Of a DNA stretch of 33,641 nt, positions 8,284 to 16,131 are shown one piece after another. The position numbers and the translations under genes were made by a program. The first letter of the stretch is position 1; each line of letters starts with the position of its first letter. The stretch covers positions 2,348 through 35,988 of the forward strand of contig JAGORW010000003.1 in assembly GCA_018062605.1 (NCBI GenBank), in the 5' to 3' direction. Under the pieces are notes generated by a model. That model saw nothing but the letters and a program-made list of their open reading frames with translations. It was not told where the DNA came from and searched no databases. The DNA is from Candidatus Woesebacteria bacterium. GTDB taxonomy: Bacteria; Patescibacteriota; Microgenomatia; UBA1406; HO2-37-13b.

Positions 8284-10257
8284 ATGATCTCTGCATCTCA
8301 AAAAGGAACTATCTCAGGAGTAATTTTAGCTGGAGTGAGCCTCATTACAATCATTGGAGCTGTTGTTGGTTTGGCTGTTTCTAATCAAACAGTGACAACA
8401 GAATCGCAGGCTCGCATTGCAAACTCAGATGTCCATCTTGTGAAGGACTCCGTCAATGGATCCTTAGAAGATGAACGCACGGTAGAGCTCTCTGGCGAAT
8501 TTTGCTTCTCCCGCTATCTGCAGTCGGGTGGATCAGAGAAGTGGACGATCTATCCTTCAAATGAAACTGGTGGTCAGCAAAGCCCTCGAGGTGGGAGTGA
8601 TCATATTGATGGTGGCACTCTGAGCGTGGGTCGTGGTTTTCCAGCTCATTGTAAGCGCGTAGATACCAATACTGGTGAAGCTGAATGGCAGGTCGCAGAT
8701 ACAAAAACAATGCAACCTCATAGGTTCAGCGTTCTACTTCATTTTCCTCAAAAACTTGATGATAAATACTGCCCAAGCGTTCATTTGAACTATAAAGGCA
8801 CATGGATGAGCGGTATGCCATTTGCAAAAGTTGATCTCAAAAAGATTAAAGGCCTCTGTACGCCTGCAACGACTCCATCCCCTTCTACAAGCCCATCAGT
8901 GAGCCCATCTGTATCACCACCTCAGGCACCAGTATCACCTGTTCAACAGCCGCTTCCATCTCCGGCAATCCAAGCACAAGGGTATATCACGGTGTATGGA
9001 TGTAAAAAGCCTGAATCCATTAAACTCGAATATTGCAAGAATGATACGTGCACAGAAACGGCTACGCTGCCATATAATGCATCTGATGAAACTAAGCCTG
9101 TTACTCAAGGCATTTGGCTTGAGGATACCAACATTGATAATACATGGATTTACCGGTACAACATGACCATGATTGATGGAAGGCCAATTGATCCTGCCAA
9201 AACATATAGACTCCTTGGAGCAACTGCCATTTTTGATGCTGGAAAGCTCATAGCCACAAGTAAAGCCGAAGATCCTAAGCTCCTTGAAGTCAAGCTGGGT
9301 ACTCGCCGTGATTTCCAAATATATGCTGAACAAACCTGTGCATGCGCAATAAAAGCCACAGCTTCAATTAAGGATAAAAATGGTGCTCTGATCACGGAGC
9401 TGGACAATCAAGTAAACCTATATGGAACTGCTAATAACATTCAGTTCTTCCAGGACTCAACTCGACCTAACACACCATTCAGAAATGGTCAGATCATTGT
9501 GGGTCCTGGTAACTATCCAGATCTCTATATCCCAACAAAGTATGGTTTTGATAGCATGGCAAGCATTAAGCTGTTCGCTCCAGGTTGGAAAATTTTGAAG
9601 CAAGAATGTGTCAGCAAGGGCCTCAAGCCAGCATGTCCAACCCTTGCACCAGGCTCGTCAGTGACGGCAGATAAGCTCCCACGACCAGATCTTTTTGAGC
9701 ATATTCGAGTAACCTGTGGTGTAGAAGTTGAGTACGGTTGGACTATTGAGAAGTTGCCGGTTACTCCTCCTCCATCTGTGCCACTCTCCCCTGTCGCCGC
9801 AAGCCCAGCTCCTAAACCACCAGTTGTGCCTGGAGATATTATTACGGGCCTTACATGTGAACTTCGAGATGATGCTCAACCAGCGGCAATAGTAAATTCT
9901 GACTGCAAACTACAACATCTTGAGCTTCGAGGAGTATATGATGACACCATTGAACTTGATTGGGATAGGCCAAATGGAGAGTGTCAAGGCTATAAACCTG
10001 AGTCTGACCAAGTATACATGGCTATTATCAGACGCTCAACTGATGGCGCTGTTGTCGCAGTGGATAAATTCCTGAGAGATCAAACACCAGAGCTTGGCGT
10101 AAACAACCGAGAGTGGGATGGTATTCCAGGAACCAAAGTTACTCTAGATGAATGGGGTTCAAATGTTCCATACAACCTGTATGCATATGCCCAAAAAGCA
10201 TCTAACCCAAGCTGTGTGAGTCAACCTGTTACGTTTGGATTTAGAGGACCGAAATAG
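8284..10257 (+). CDS. anchored multi-domain Cys-rich surface protein (dockerin-less paralogue)
   Basis: The protein has 657 residues from ATG 8284. Its parts are: an N-terminal helix (about 8-30); an N-terminal Cys-containing module (about 40-190); a Pro/Ser linker with SPSVSPSVSP; a second module (about 232-480) opening with YITVYGCKKPE and closing with IRVTCGVEVEYGWTIEK; a second Pro linker; and a unique C-terminal beta-rich domain of about 135 residues ending FGFRGPK. The first two modules are paralogous to those of the next gene (ISVYSCKQPKD ... LRITCGVDIEYGWVID). That gene ends in a dockerin and this one does not, so it may be retained by its own helix only. No enzyme signature was recognised. 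Confidence 0.75.
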   Translation: MISASQKGTISGVILAGVSLITIIGAVVGLAVSNQTVTTESQARIANSDVHLVKDSVNGSLEDERTVELSGEFCFSRYLQSGGSEKWTIYPSNETGGQQSPRGGSDHIDGGTLSVGRGFPAHCKRVDTNTGEAEWQVADTKTMQPHRFSVLLHFPQKLDDKYCPSVHLNYKGTWMSGMPFAKVDLKKIKGLCTPATTPSPSTSPSVSPSVSPPQAPVSPVQQPLPSPAIQAQGYITVYGCKKPESIKLEYCKNDTCTETATLPYNASDETKPVTQGIWLEDTNIDNTWIYRYNMTMIDGRPIDPAKTYRLLGATAIFDAGKLIATSKAEDPKLLEVKLGTRRDFQIYAEQTCACAIKATASIKDKNGALITELDNQVNLYGTANNIQFFQDSTRPNTPFRNGQIIVGPGNYPDLYIPTKYGFDSMASIKLFAPGWKILKQECVSKGLKPACPTLAPGSSVTADKLPRPDLFEHIRVTCGVEVEYGWTIEKLPVTPPPSVPLSPVAASPAPKPPVVPGDIITGLTCELRDDAQPAAIVNSDCKLQHLELRGVYDDTIELDWDRPNGECQGYKPESDQVYMAIIRRSTDGAVVAVDKFLRDQTPELGVNNREWDGIPGTKVTLDEWGSNVPYNLYAYAQKASNPSCVSQPVTFGFRGPK

Positions 10258-10273
10258 GACTAAAATTAGGTAG

Positions 10274-10279
10274 AATACT
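10274..10279 (+). promoter_or_regulatory. putative -10 box AATACT, 6 nt before ATG 10286
   Basis: The 28-nt gap before the next gene contains TAGAATACT. AATACT ends 6 nt before the second ATG (10286), matching the window-wide spacing; the ATG at 10280 would lie inside the spacer. Confidence 0.45.
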
Positions 10280-10285
10280 ATGAAA

Positions 10286-11977
10286 ATGAAAAAATTATTA
10301 TCAGCAGGATACATCGCAACACCCATTGTTTTGGGGATATTTGTGATTTCTGCCGCAGCAATTGCAAGCTTCCTGTTGCGCCAGCCAAACTCATCCCAAG
10401 CTCAATCAAGCACAAGATTTATTTTACCTCCAACTACCTATAACAGAGATATTCAATCTATTGTCACAGACCCCGTCGGCTCTTCAATCAGAGATGGGAA
10501 TATTGCAGGCTCATTATGTTTCGATGTCAATCCCCCAACCTTTGGCGGCAGATTTAGGACGGTGTTAGTAATGGACCTGAAAGATGAACCAAACGCTGTG
10601 ATTGGGGCTTCAGTATCTCGAGCGCTGACTAATCCAGCAACATCAAAATGTGGCAGCAGAACGCAATCAGGCGGACGATACAATGATGTCTTCAACCTTT
10701 CATTTAACCTACCAGACAAAGCTGACTGGGCAGAAGCATGCCCAGAACTCCGAATTTTAGTCGAAACTCAAGGTAATTGGAGGCAAAAGCCACAAGAAGA
10801 GATTGCGCGCATTAGCCGTGAATTTGTATGCCCAGGCGGAGTGCCAAGTGTAACGCCTGTCACCAGCCCTTCGGTTAGTCCATCGGTTTCCCCATCAGTA
10901 AGCCCTTCAGTCTCACCATCGCCATCTGTAAGCCCAGCTCCAGCTGTAACTGTTGCACCAGCACAAGTATCCTCGCCATCTGTGTCAGGTACTATCAGCG
11001 TCTACTCATGCAAGCAGCCAAAAGATCTTACGATCAGCGTATGTGATAATCCAAATCAAACAGGGTGCCAAACGTTGAGCCTGAAAGGCGCTGAAGCAAA
11101 TGAAAGCATATGGCTTAAAACAGATGAAGGAAACGACAGAACCTATGTTTATGGATATAAAGCACTCAAAAACTCACAAGGTGCGCCTCTCGTAGCAAAC
11201 GCACGAATGTCTGTGAGCTCAGCAGTTGCCACCATTCCAACTCTCAAAGGCACTGATAATCGATTCCTCGCAGCAAACGATGATAAAAACATCGTTACTG
11301 TCACAGGAACTCATGATAAAACAATTGACGCTCAATATGCCACATGCGGCTGTCCATTCAAGGCAACCACATACATCAAAGATGCGCCTACTGGCCAAAT
11401 TCTCCAAACAAGCAGCCCAGCAATGGGAACAGCGAATGATATGCATATCATTAAATTCGGTAATAAAATCAGCCAAAACTTCACAAACGGAAAGTATACG
11501 TTGAATGCTGACCTCATGGATTTCGCAAAAAGATTTAATCCAGACCCATCATTCCCATTCTCAGACTATGGCATTGATGGACTTGCAATGGTTCGACTCT
11601 ATGCCCCTGCGTACAATGTTGTTAAGCAAGAATGCACCTCAAAGGGTGAAGTTCCCGCCTGTCCAGGGTATACACATACACTCAATAAGGAGACCTCGTC
11701 AAAGGACTTCCAGAACCTTCGTATCACATGCGGCGTCGATATAGAATACGGTTGGGTGATTGATAGAGATCCAACCCAAACTCTTTCCGCAGCACAGCTC
11801 TTCACGGCTGAACAAGCTGATGTAGACAATAACGGTGTTGTCAATATCTTCGACCTCTCTGCCTGCGAAGATAACTGGGGTGCAGCAAACAATGTCTGCG
11901 ATCTTGATTCAAATGGCCTCACAAACTCCACAGATGTGGCAGGTGTGATAGCGTTTATTGGGGAATTAGTTAACTAG
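10286..11977 (+). CDS. anchored Cys-rich surface protein with C-terminal type I dockerin
   Basis: The protein has 563 residues from ATG 10286; ATG 10280 is two codons earlier. An N-terminal helix (about 8-30) is followed by an N-terminal module, a repetitive linker rich in SPSV units (about 185-220, encoded at 10865-10935), a second module ending LRITCGVDIEYGWVID and a dockerin (about 507-563). The dockerin has loops DVDNNGVVNIFD and DLDSNGLTNSTD. The last residues, GELVN, are encoded by the downstream array, as in the 6856-7695 gene. It is a tandem paralogue of the preceding gene. A surface role bound to a cohesin is inferred; no catalytic motif is seen. Confidence 0.8.
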   Translation: MKKLLSAGYIATPIVLGIFVISAAAIASFLLRQPNSSQAQSSTRFILPPTTYNRDIQSIVTDPVGSSIRDGNIAGSLCFDVNPPTFGGRFRTVLVMDLKDEPNAVIGASVSRALTNPATSKCGSRTQSGGRYNDVFNLSFNLPDKADWAEACPELRILVETQGNWRQKPQEEIARISREFVCPGGVPSVTPVTSPSVSPSVSPSVSPSVSPSPSVSPAPAVTVAPAQVSSPSVSGTISVYSCKQPKDLTISVCDNPNQTGCQTLSLKGAEANESIWLKTDEGNDRTYVYGYKALKNSQGAPLVANARMSVSSAVATIPTLKGTDNRFLAANDDKNIVTVTGTHDKTIDAQYATCGCPFKATTYIKDAPTGQILQTSSPAMGTANDMHIIKFGNKISQNFTNGKYTLNADLMDFAKRFNPDPSFPFSDYGIDGLAMVRLYAPAYNVVKQECTSKGEVPACPGYTHTLNKETSSKDFQNLRITCGVDIEYGWVIDRDPTQTLSAAQLFTAEQADVDNNGVVNIFDLSACEDNWGAANNVCDLDSNGLTNSTDVAGVIAFIGELVN

Positions 11978-12153
11978 TGAACTGGTGAACTGGTGAACTG
12001 GTGAACTGGACTAATTTTAACCACCCTGCTCCTCCCCCTTCTTCTTCACTTCTTCACTTCTTCACATCTTCACTTCTTCACCTCTTCACATCTTGACCAA
12101 TTCACCAATTCGCCTCTAGTTACTAGTTAACCAGTTGTAACTAGTTAACTGGT
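11965..12153. repeat. three-part intergenic array
   Basis: Positions 11965-12010 carry ATTAGTTAACTAGTGAACTGGTGAA words. Positions 12031-12095 carry TTCACTTCTTCAC-type 9-mers. Positions 12096-12153 carry TTGACCAATTCACCAATT and TAGTTACTAGTTAACCAG words. The array supplies the stop codon of the dockerin gene and a TTGTAA -35-like hexamer for the next gene. Confidence 0.85.
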
Positions 12154-12158
12154 ATGGC

Positions 12159-12164
12159 TATAAT
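12159..12164 (+). promoter_or_regulatory. -10 box TATAAT, 5 nt before ATG 12170
   Basis: A consensus TATAAT ends 5 nt before the start codon. TTGTAA at 12135-12140 lies 18 bp upstream, inside the array. Confidence 0.6.
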
Positions 12165-12169
12165 GAACT

Positions 12170-12787
12170 ATGCAGTCTATTGTGCGAGTGCTACGTATGG
12201 ATTTCCAGGATTTTGCCACCTTGAGCCCTCAGGTGAGGTTTCTTCTTATGTTTCAGATTATCGTTCTTTTTTTGTTGAGCATTTTGATCGGTCTTATTTT
12301 CTCTCCTAAGTTCAAAAATTCAGTTCAAATGAGATCTGGGGCTTCACTGGACACCGTGCCAACTTCCACTCCACAAGTCAAAAATATTCTTAAATTACAA
12401 GCTGAGAAACCATCAATGGTTCGAGGCACCTCACAAACAATCACCGTTTTTTACAATGGGGCTCAATCTGAAGCCGTAGACACAATTGTTCAATACGATC
12501 CAGCTGTAATTCGGGTCGATAAAATTAAAAATTTGGGCATGTTTGATACTGTTTTGCAATCAAAAGTTGCTCCACAACGTGTTGTTTTCTCTGCGGGCAT
12601 GTCACTTGATGCTCTTGAGAAAAATTCCTTTACCCCTGGCCAACTTTTTAGCTTTACAGTCACAGCTTTGCAACCGGTTGAGAGAACTCCTCTCTCCTTT
12701 GTTGAGCCTGAAAGCTATGTGTGGCACAGCACCCAAAATATTGTCACATCTTTCGAGAACGTAACGCTTGAAATTGTGGCACAATAA
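12170..12787 (+). CDS. membrane-anchored cohesin-like protein
   Basis: This 205-residue protein has one helix at about 23-45 and a short linker, then a cohesin-like domain (about 60-203): SMVRGTSQTITVFYNG, then TIVQYDPAVIRVDKI with the conserved YDP strand, then FTPGQLFSFTVTAL and a last strand VTLEIVA. It resembles the 3027-3632 protein in length, topology and the QDF..L.P sequence before the helix, so this is a duplicated cohesin. The following dockerin gene has its own promoter starting at this gene's stop. The cohesin-then-dockerin gene order is repeated in both places. Confidence 0.7.
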   Translation: MQSIVRVLRMDFQDFATLSPQVRFLLMFQIIVLFLLSILIGLIFSPKFKNSVQMRSGASLDTVPTSTPQVKNILKLQAEKPSMVRGTSQTITVFYNGAQSEAVDTIVQYDPAVIRVDKIKNLGMFDTVLQSKVAPQRVVFSAGMSLDALEKNSFTPGQLFSFTVTALQPVERTPLSFVEPESYVWHSTQNIVTSFENVTLEIVAQ

Positions 12788-12793
12788 TATAAT
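12788..12793 (+). promoter_or_regulatory. -10 box TATAAT directly after the cohesin stop, 7 nt before ATG 12801
   Basis: TATAAT begins right after the TAA stop of the cohesin gene and ends 7 nt before the ATG at 12801. An upstream ATG at 12768 lies inside the cohesin gene and would add 11 residues. Confidence 0.6.
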
Positions 12794-12800
12794 ACAACCT

Positions 12801-15089
12801 ATGAAAAAACAGCTCGGAGAAATCGGAACATTGCTCACAATAGTTGCTGTAATGCTTATGACGGCAGGTGTTTTTTTGGGCTCAGCGCTGGTTTCTAAGT
12901 TCTCAGCTCCTTCGTCTCGCACACAGGCACAAGCAACAAGCCCAATAGTTCCAAATGCAGCAAATCAAGACATTGAGGCACGCTTTGGTACAATTTCAAA
13001 TCGTGGTGGGACTGATCAGAAAATGATTGAGACATTTATATGTTTTAAAGGTACAGGTAACCCGCCAAGCATAGGTCGTTACAAGATTGAGGCGCAAGTC
13101 GTTTTAAAAAACGGCGACGCCCCTATTAGTATTGGAGGATCTCTTGAGGAGCCTATCAGTAACCCACTGGACCGCTACCGCTGCAACAGTGAAATGAGGC
13201 ATGTCGTATATACCTACAAGTCCATTGAGGATATTCCGGGTGATATTACCTATGATCAGGTTGAAAAAATTGAGTTCGTTTTCACCTCAATAACAGGAAA
13301 TTGGGACCCATTACCAGCTGGAGTGATTGGAACCATGACCGATATGACAGAGATCTTTGGACCAAGGCCAAGTCCGCCAGCGGCACCAGATATGATTGTA
13401 TGTCCACAAACAAGTAGCCTTTCTCCCTTAGGTGTAATTAATGATGTACGACGCGATCCTTCACTCGCAACAGGATGGAATGTCCTAGAGAATCCTAATT
13501 TGCCTGAAAGTGCAACTAATCGACGTAAGAGATCTCTCGTACTTCAGGATATGTCAAAAACACATCATCCAGAAACAAACAAGCTTTTATTTGCAGCCGA
13601 GTGTCCTACCATACCCACAACTCCTCGACCCGGCAAGCTTACCTTTAACGTAAAAATGAATAATACTGCCTTCACGGGAGACTTCGATGGATTTGAATAC
13701 GTCTTACATTCATGCTCATTTAATGACAAGAATTCGGATGGTAGTCTCAACGAAGGCGAGGCAGAGAACTGCGACGTTGCTCCAAATTTTAAAGGTCAAA
13801 TCGTAACAATCAAAAAGGAAGGCCCTGCTGCAATCAATAAAGTCGATACAAAAACTTTCGATCTGCCAGCAGGTAAGCGCGTTATTTATATGGATTACGG
13901 ATTCTGGAAAAAATATGGCACTACACAAGCACGTAAAGACGTAACTGGAGTTGAGGTAACGTACTCTCCAACATGTTCGAGTCTTCTCGAAAAAACAAAT
14001 GAGACTGGTCCAGCAAAGTGCTTAATCACTATAGATGGAGACACCTCAGTTGAAGCAGCTGTGAAGCTTCCAGACGCTGCAAAAGCCGTCTATCGGCTCG
14101 CATATTCAACAAAAGTTGCTGATGGCACATCAGACTATAAGGGTGCGGAAATCGCAAACTGTTCAGTTGGTAGTAATGCCCAAAATACTTCAGTATCTGG
14201 ACTATGTTCAAAAGATAACCAAGTGCCTATCCCGGCCCTCATATATTCCAATTCCACACAAACCGCTACAAAAGTTGCCTATGTCATAACCCGCTGTACT
14301 GGAGATAGTGCAACTGTATGTAAACCAAATAAATTCTTTACAGATACCATAGATGTTAAGAATATATTTAGTGAAGCTGCTCTTTTTGAACTCACCCCTG
14401 GAAACAGACGAATATGTAAATTTGACCCTTCAAAATTTCCAACAACTGACATAACCGATGCTAAAGTTAGAGAAGCCGTCAGCTGCAACACCGTACCTGT
14501 TCCTACACCTCCCCCAACTGAAGTTGCAGAATACTACGCCAACCTATCGCTCTACAATAGCTCAACAAAAAATATCGTGCACGCTAAGACCCGAGCATGT
14601 GCAAATGGCATAACCTGTACTGATGATGAGCAAGACCTGGAAATCGCACCTGGGACTCGTGAGCTTGTCAGCATCAAAATCGGTAGTATAAAGCCAGAAA
14701 CCAACTTTTATACACTTCGGGTGTATGTTCGCCTTGATGGAAGCGAAACTGATCGGGGCTTAACTGAAGAATTTAACGTCCAAGATCCACAAAGCGTGTA
14801 TTATGATCTCAAAGTGAGTGATACCGCTGTTGATGGATCTGCAGAAACGGAGCTTGATGCTTCGGATGTATCCGGTAACAAGTGTGTAAACGCTGATGAT
14901 GCAGCGAAGGTTATTGCCAAACTTGCGGAGTTTACATCTCCTGATCAATGTATTCCTGAAGATATTAACTGCGATGGTGTTGTGAATATTCTCGATCTGG
15001 CTGTGATCATTCCAAACCTTAATGGTGGTACAGGATGCGCTGCAAATCAACCACTTATCGCTCCAAATCAATCCATCATTGCTCCATAA
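12801..15089 (+). CDS. large anchored Cys-rich surface protein with degenerate dockerin
   Basis: The protein has 762 residues from ATG 12801. The N-terminus MKKQLGEIGTLLTIVAV resembles the QRGEVAWLLTVV start of the 3640 protein and is followed by a helix. An N-terminal module, similar in outline to those of the 8284 and 10286 proteins, is followed by several Cys-containing beta-rich domains and a Pro linker (about 565-572). The end is a dockerin whose second calcium loop is good (DINCDGVVNILD). The first loop, DVSGNKCVNADD, has a Cys inserted and is degenerate. A short tail with a duplicated QPLIAPNQSIIAP-like sequence follows. No catalytic domain was recognised. The next small gene begins 4 nt after its stop. 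Confidence 0.8.
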   Translation: MKKQLGEIGTLLTIVAVMLMTAGVFLGSALVSKFSAPSSRTQAQATSPIVPNAANQDIEARFGTISNRGGTDQKMIETFICFKGTGNPPSIGRYKIEAQVVLKNGDAPISIGGSLEEPISNPLDRYRCNSEMRHVVYTYKSIEDIPGDITYDQVEKIEFVFTSITGNWDPLPAGVIGTMTDMTEIFGPRPSPPAAPDMIVCPQTSSLSPLGVINDVRRDPSLATGWNVLENPNLPESATNRRKRSLVLQDMSKTHHPETNKLLFAAECPTIPTTPRPGKLTFNVKMNNTAFTGDFDGFEYVLHSCSFNDKNSDGSLNEGEAENCDVAPNFKGQIVTIKKEGPAAINKVDTKTFDLPAGKRVIYMDYGFWKKYGTTQARKDVTGVEVTYSPTCSSLLEKTNETGPAKCLITIDGDTSVEAAVKLPDAAKAVYRLAYSTKVADGTSDYKGAEIANCSVGSNAQNTSVSGLCSKDNQVPIPALIYSNSTQTATKVAYVITRCTGDSATVCKPNKFFTDTIDVKNIFSEAALFELTPGNRRICKFDPSKFPTTDITDAKVREAVSCNTVPVPTPPPTEVAEYYANLSLYNSSTKNIVHAKTRACANGITCTDDEQDLEIAPGTRELVSIKIGSIKPETNFYTLRVYVRLDGSETDRGLTEEFNVQDPQSVYYDLKVSDTAVDGSAETELDASDVSGNKCVNADDAAKVIAKLAEFTSPDQCIPEDINCDGVVNILDLAVIIPNLNGGTGCAANQPLIAPNQSIIAP

Positions 15090-15093
15090 ACCG

Positions 15094-15378
15094 ATGAAAT
15101 CAATCAAATCAATACTTGAAAAGTTTAACCCAACTGAAGACAAGTATATTTCTCGTGAGTATCAATCATACGGCGTGCATTTGGCAGAAACCTTGGATGA
15201 TTATAAGCACAAAGCCCTCTATATTAAGATGTCTCGTGATGTCCCCCGCCCGGTTTTGGAACAGGCGTATCGGTTTGTTATAGACTCAAATGCAAAGAAC
15301 AAAGGTGCCCTTTTTATGTGGAAATTAAAGGAGCTTGGTATGTTTAAGAAGAGTGAAAAAAAGGTTACAGCAAAATGA
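15094..15378 (+). CDS. small basic protein of unknown function
   Basis: The 94-residue protein starts with ATG 4 nt after the dockerin gene's stop; an in-frame ATG at 15022 lies inside that gene. It is soluble, predicted mostly helical, and ends with a Lys-rich tail (KKSEKKVTAK). I do not recognise the family. Spacing suggests co-transcription with the dockerin gene. The next gene downstream has its own promoter. Confidence 0.65.
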   Translation: MKSIKSILEKFNPTEDKYISREYQSYGVHLAETLDDYKHKALYIKMSRDVPRPVLEQAYRFVIDSNAKNKGALFMWKLKELGMFKKSEKKVTAK

Positions 15379-15405
15379 CAATAAGAGTGGAAAATCATTG
15401 TGCTG

Positions 15406-15414
15406 TGATATAAT
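15406..15414 (+). promoter_or_regulatory. extended -10 promoter TGATATAAT, 6 nt before ATG 15421
   Basis: TGA plus TATAAT (15409-15414) forms an extended -10 element. It ends 6 nt before the second ATG at 15421; the ATG at 15415 lies in the gap. Confidence 0.7.
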
Positions 15415-15420
15415 ATGACC

Positions 15421-16131
15421 ATGTTAGAACCCCTCATCCAAACATTAATTGTGCGAGGTTTTCCGGAGTTCACGCTCCTGATGATTTTGCTCGTTCCCGT
15501 GGTTACTACGCTCATTACCTTTTTCAGATATGTTGTCGGTTGGAGAAGCTTAGGTATCTATACAACCGTTCTCTTAACGTTCGCGCTTTTTCAGCTTGCA
15601 CAAACGCCAACTGGAACAGATGTGATGAGCGGAATCATTCAAAGTCTCTTCTTTATGGGGGCGGTCTTTGGTATTGGATTTCCCCTTCATATTCTTTCAA
15701 AAGACGTTCGATTGCACTACATTTCACGGATTAGCATCATTGTGACACTCACAACATTGGCTGTTTTGGCTGCTGGAGTGCTTCTTATTCAATCTGGATT
15801 CACCTTGTTTAATCCAAATGCTCCCCTCTCTTTAGTCATTATGATTATGACACTGGACATCTTTATAAAGAATTACATTCGAAAATCTACCCCAAAAACC
15901 ATTCGATATATGGTTAACACACTGGGAATCGCCTGTGTGATCTTCCTCTTTATTTCAATGAGATCTGTTCAAACATTTGTAATGACCTACCCTGAAATTA
16001 GCCTTTTGACCCTTCTTGTGAACTTCATACTTGGCCGATGGACAAGTTTAAGACTCACAGAATTTATTAGATTTAAAGAAATTCATATTTCTGAGCCTCA
16101 TGATACCGAACACCATCAAACACAGGAATAG
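15421..16131 (+). CDS. seven-helix membrane protein of the 7TM-transglutaminase (UUP1-like) type, without the transglutaminase domain
   Basis: The protein has 236 residues and seven hydrophobic segments (about 15-40, 43-62, 70-90, 103-127, 135-153, 163-184 and 190-212). It matches the 7TM half of proteins known as an inactive transglutaminase fused to seven helices. I assign it mainly by its partner: the next gene, overlapping by 32 nt, is the TIGR02291-type ATP-grasp ligase that usually neighbours this family. The extracytoplasmic transglutaminase-like domain found in larger members is missing. The likely role is in building or exporting a peptide-like cell-envelope component together with the ligase; this is inference. 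Confidence 0.65.
   Translation: MLEPLIQTLIVRGFPEFTLLMILLVPVVTTLITFFRYVVGWRSLGIYTTVLLTFALFQLAQTPTGTDVMSGIIQSLFFMGAVFGIGFPLHILSKDVRLHYISRISIIVTLTTLAVLAAGVLLIQSGFTLFNPNAPLSLVIMIMTLDIFIKNYIRKSTPKTIRYMVNTLGIACVIFLFISMRSVQTFVMTYPEISLLTLLVNFILGRWTSLRLTEFIRFKEIHISEPHDTEHHQTQE

Noticed and set aside
1306-15089. True cellulosome
   Set aside because: No glycoside hydrolase, carbohydrate-binding module or polysaccharide lyase was recognised; only the binding modules are shared.
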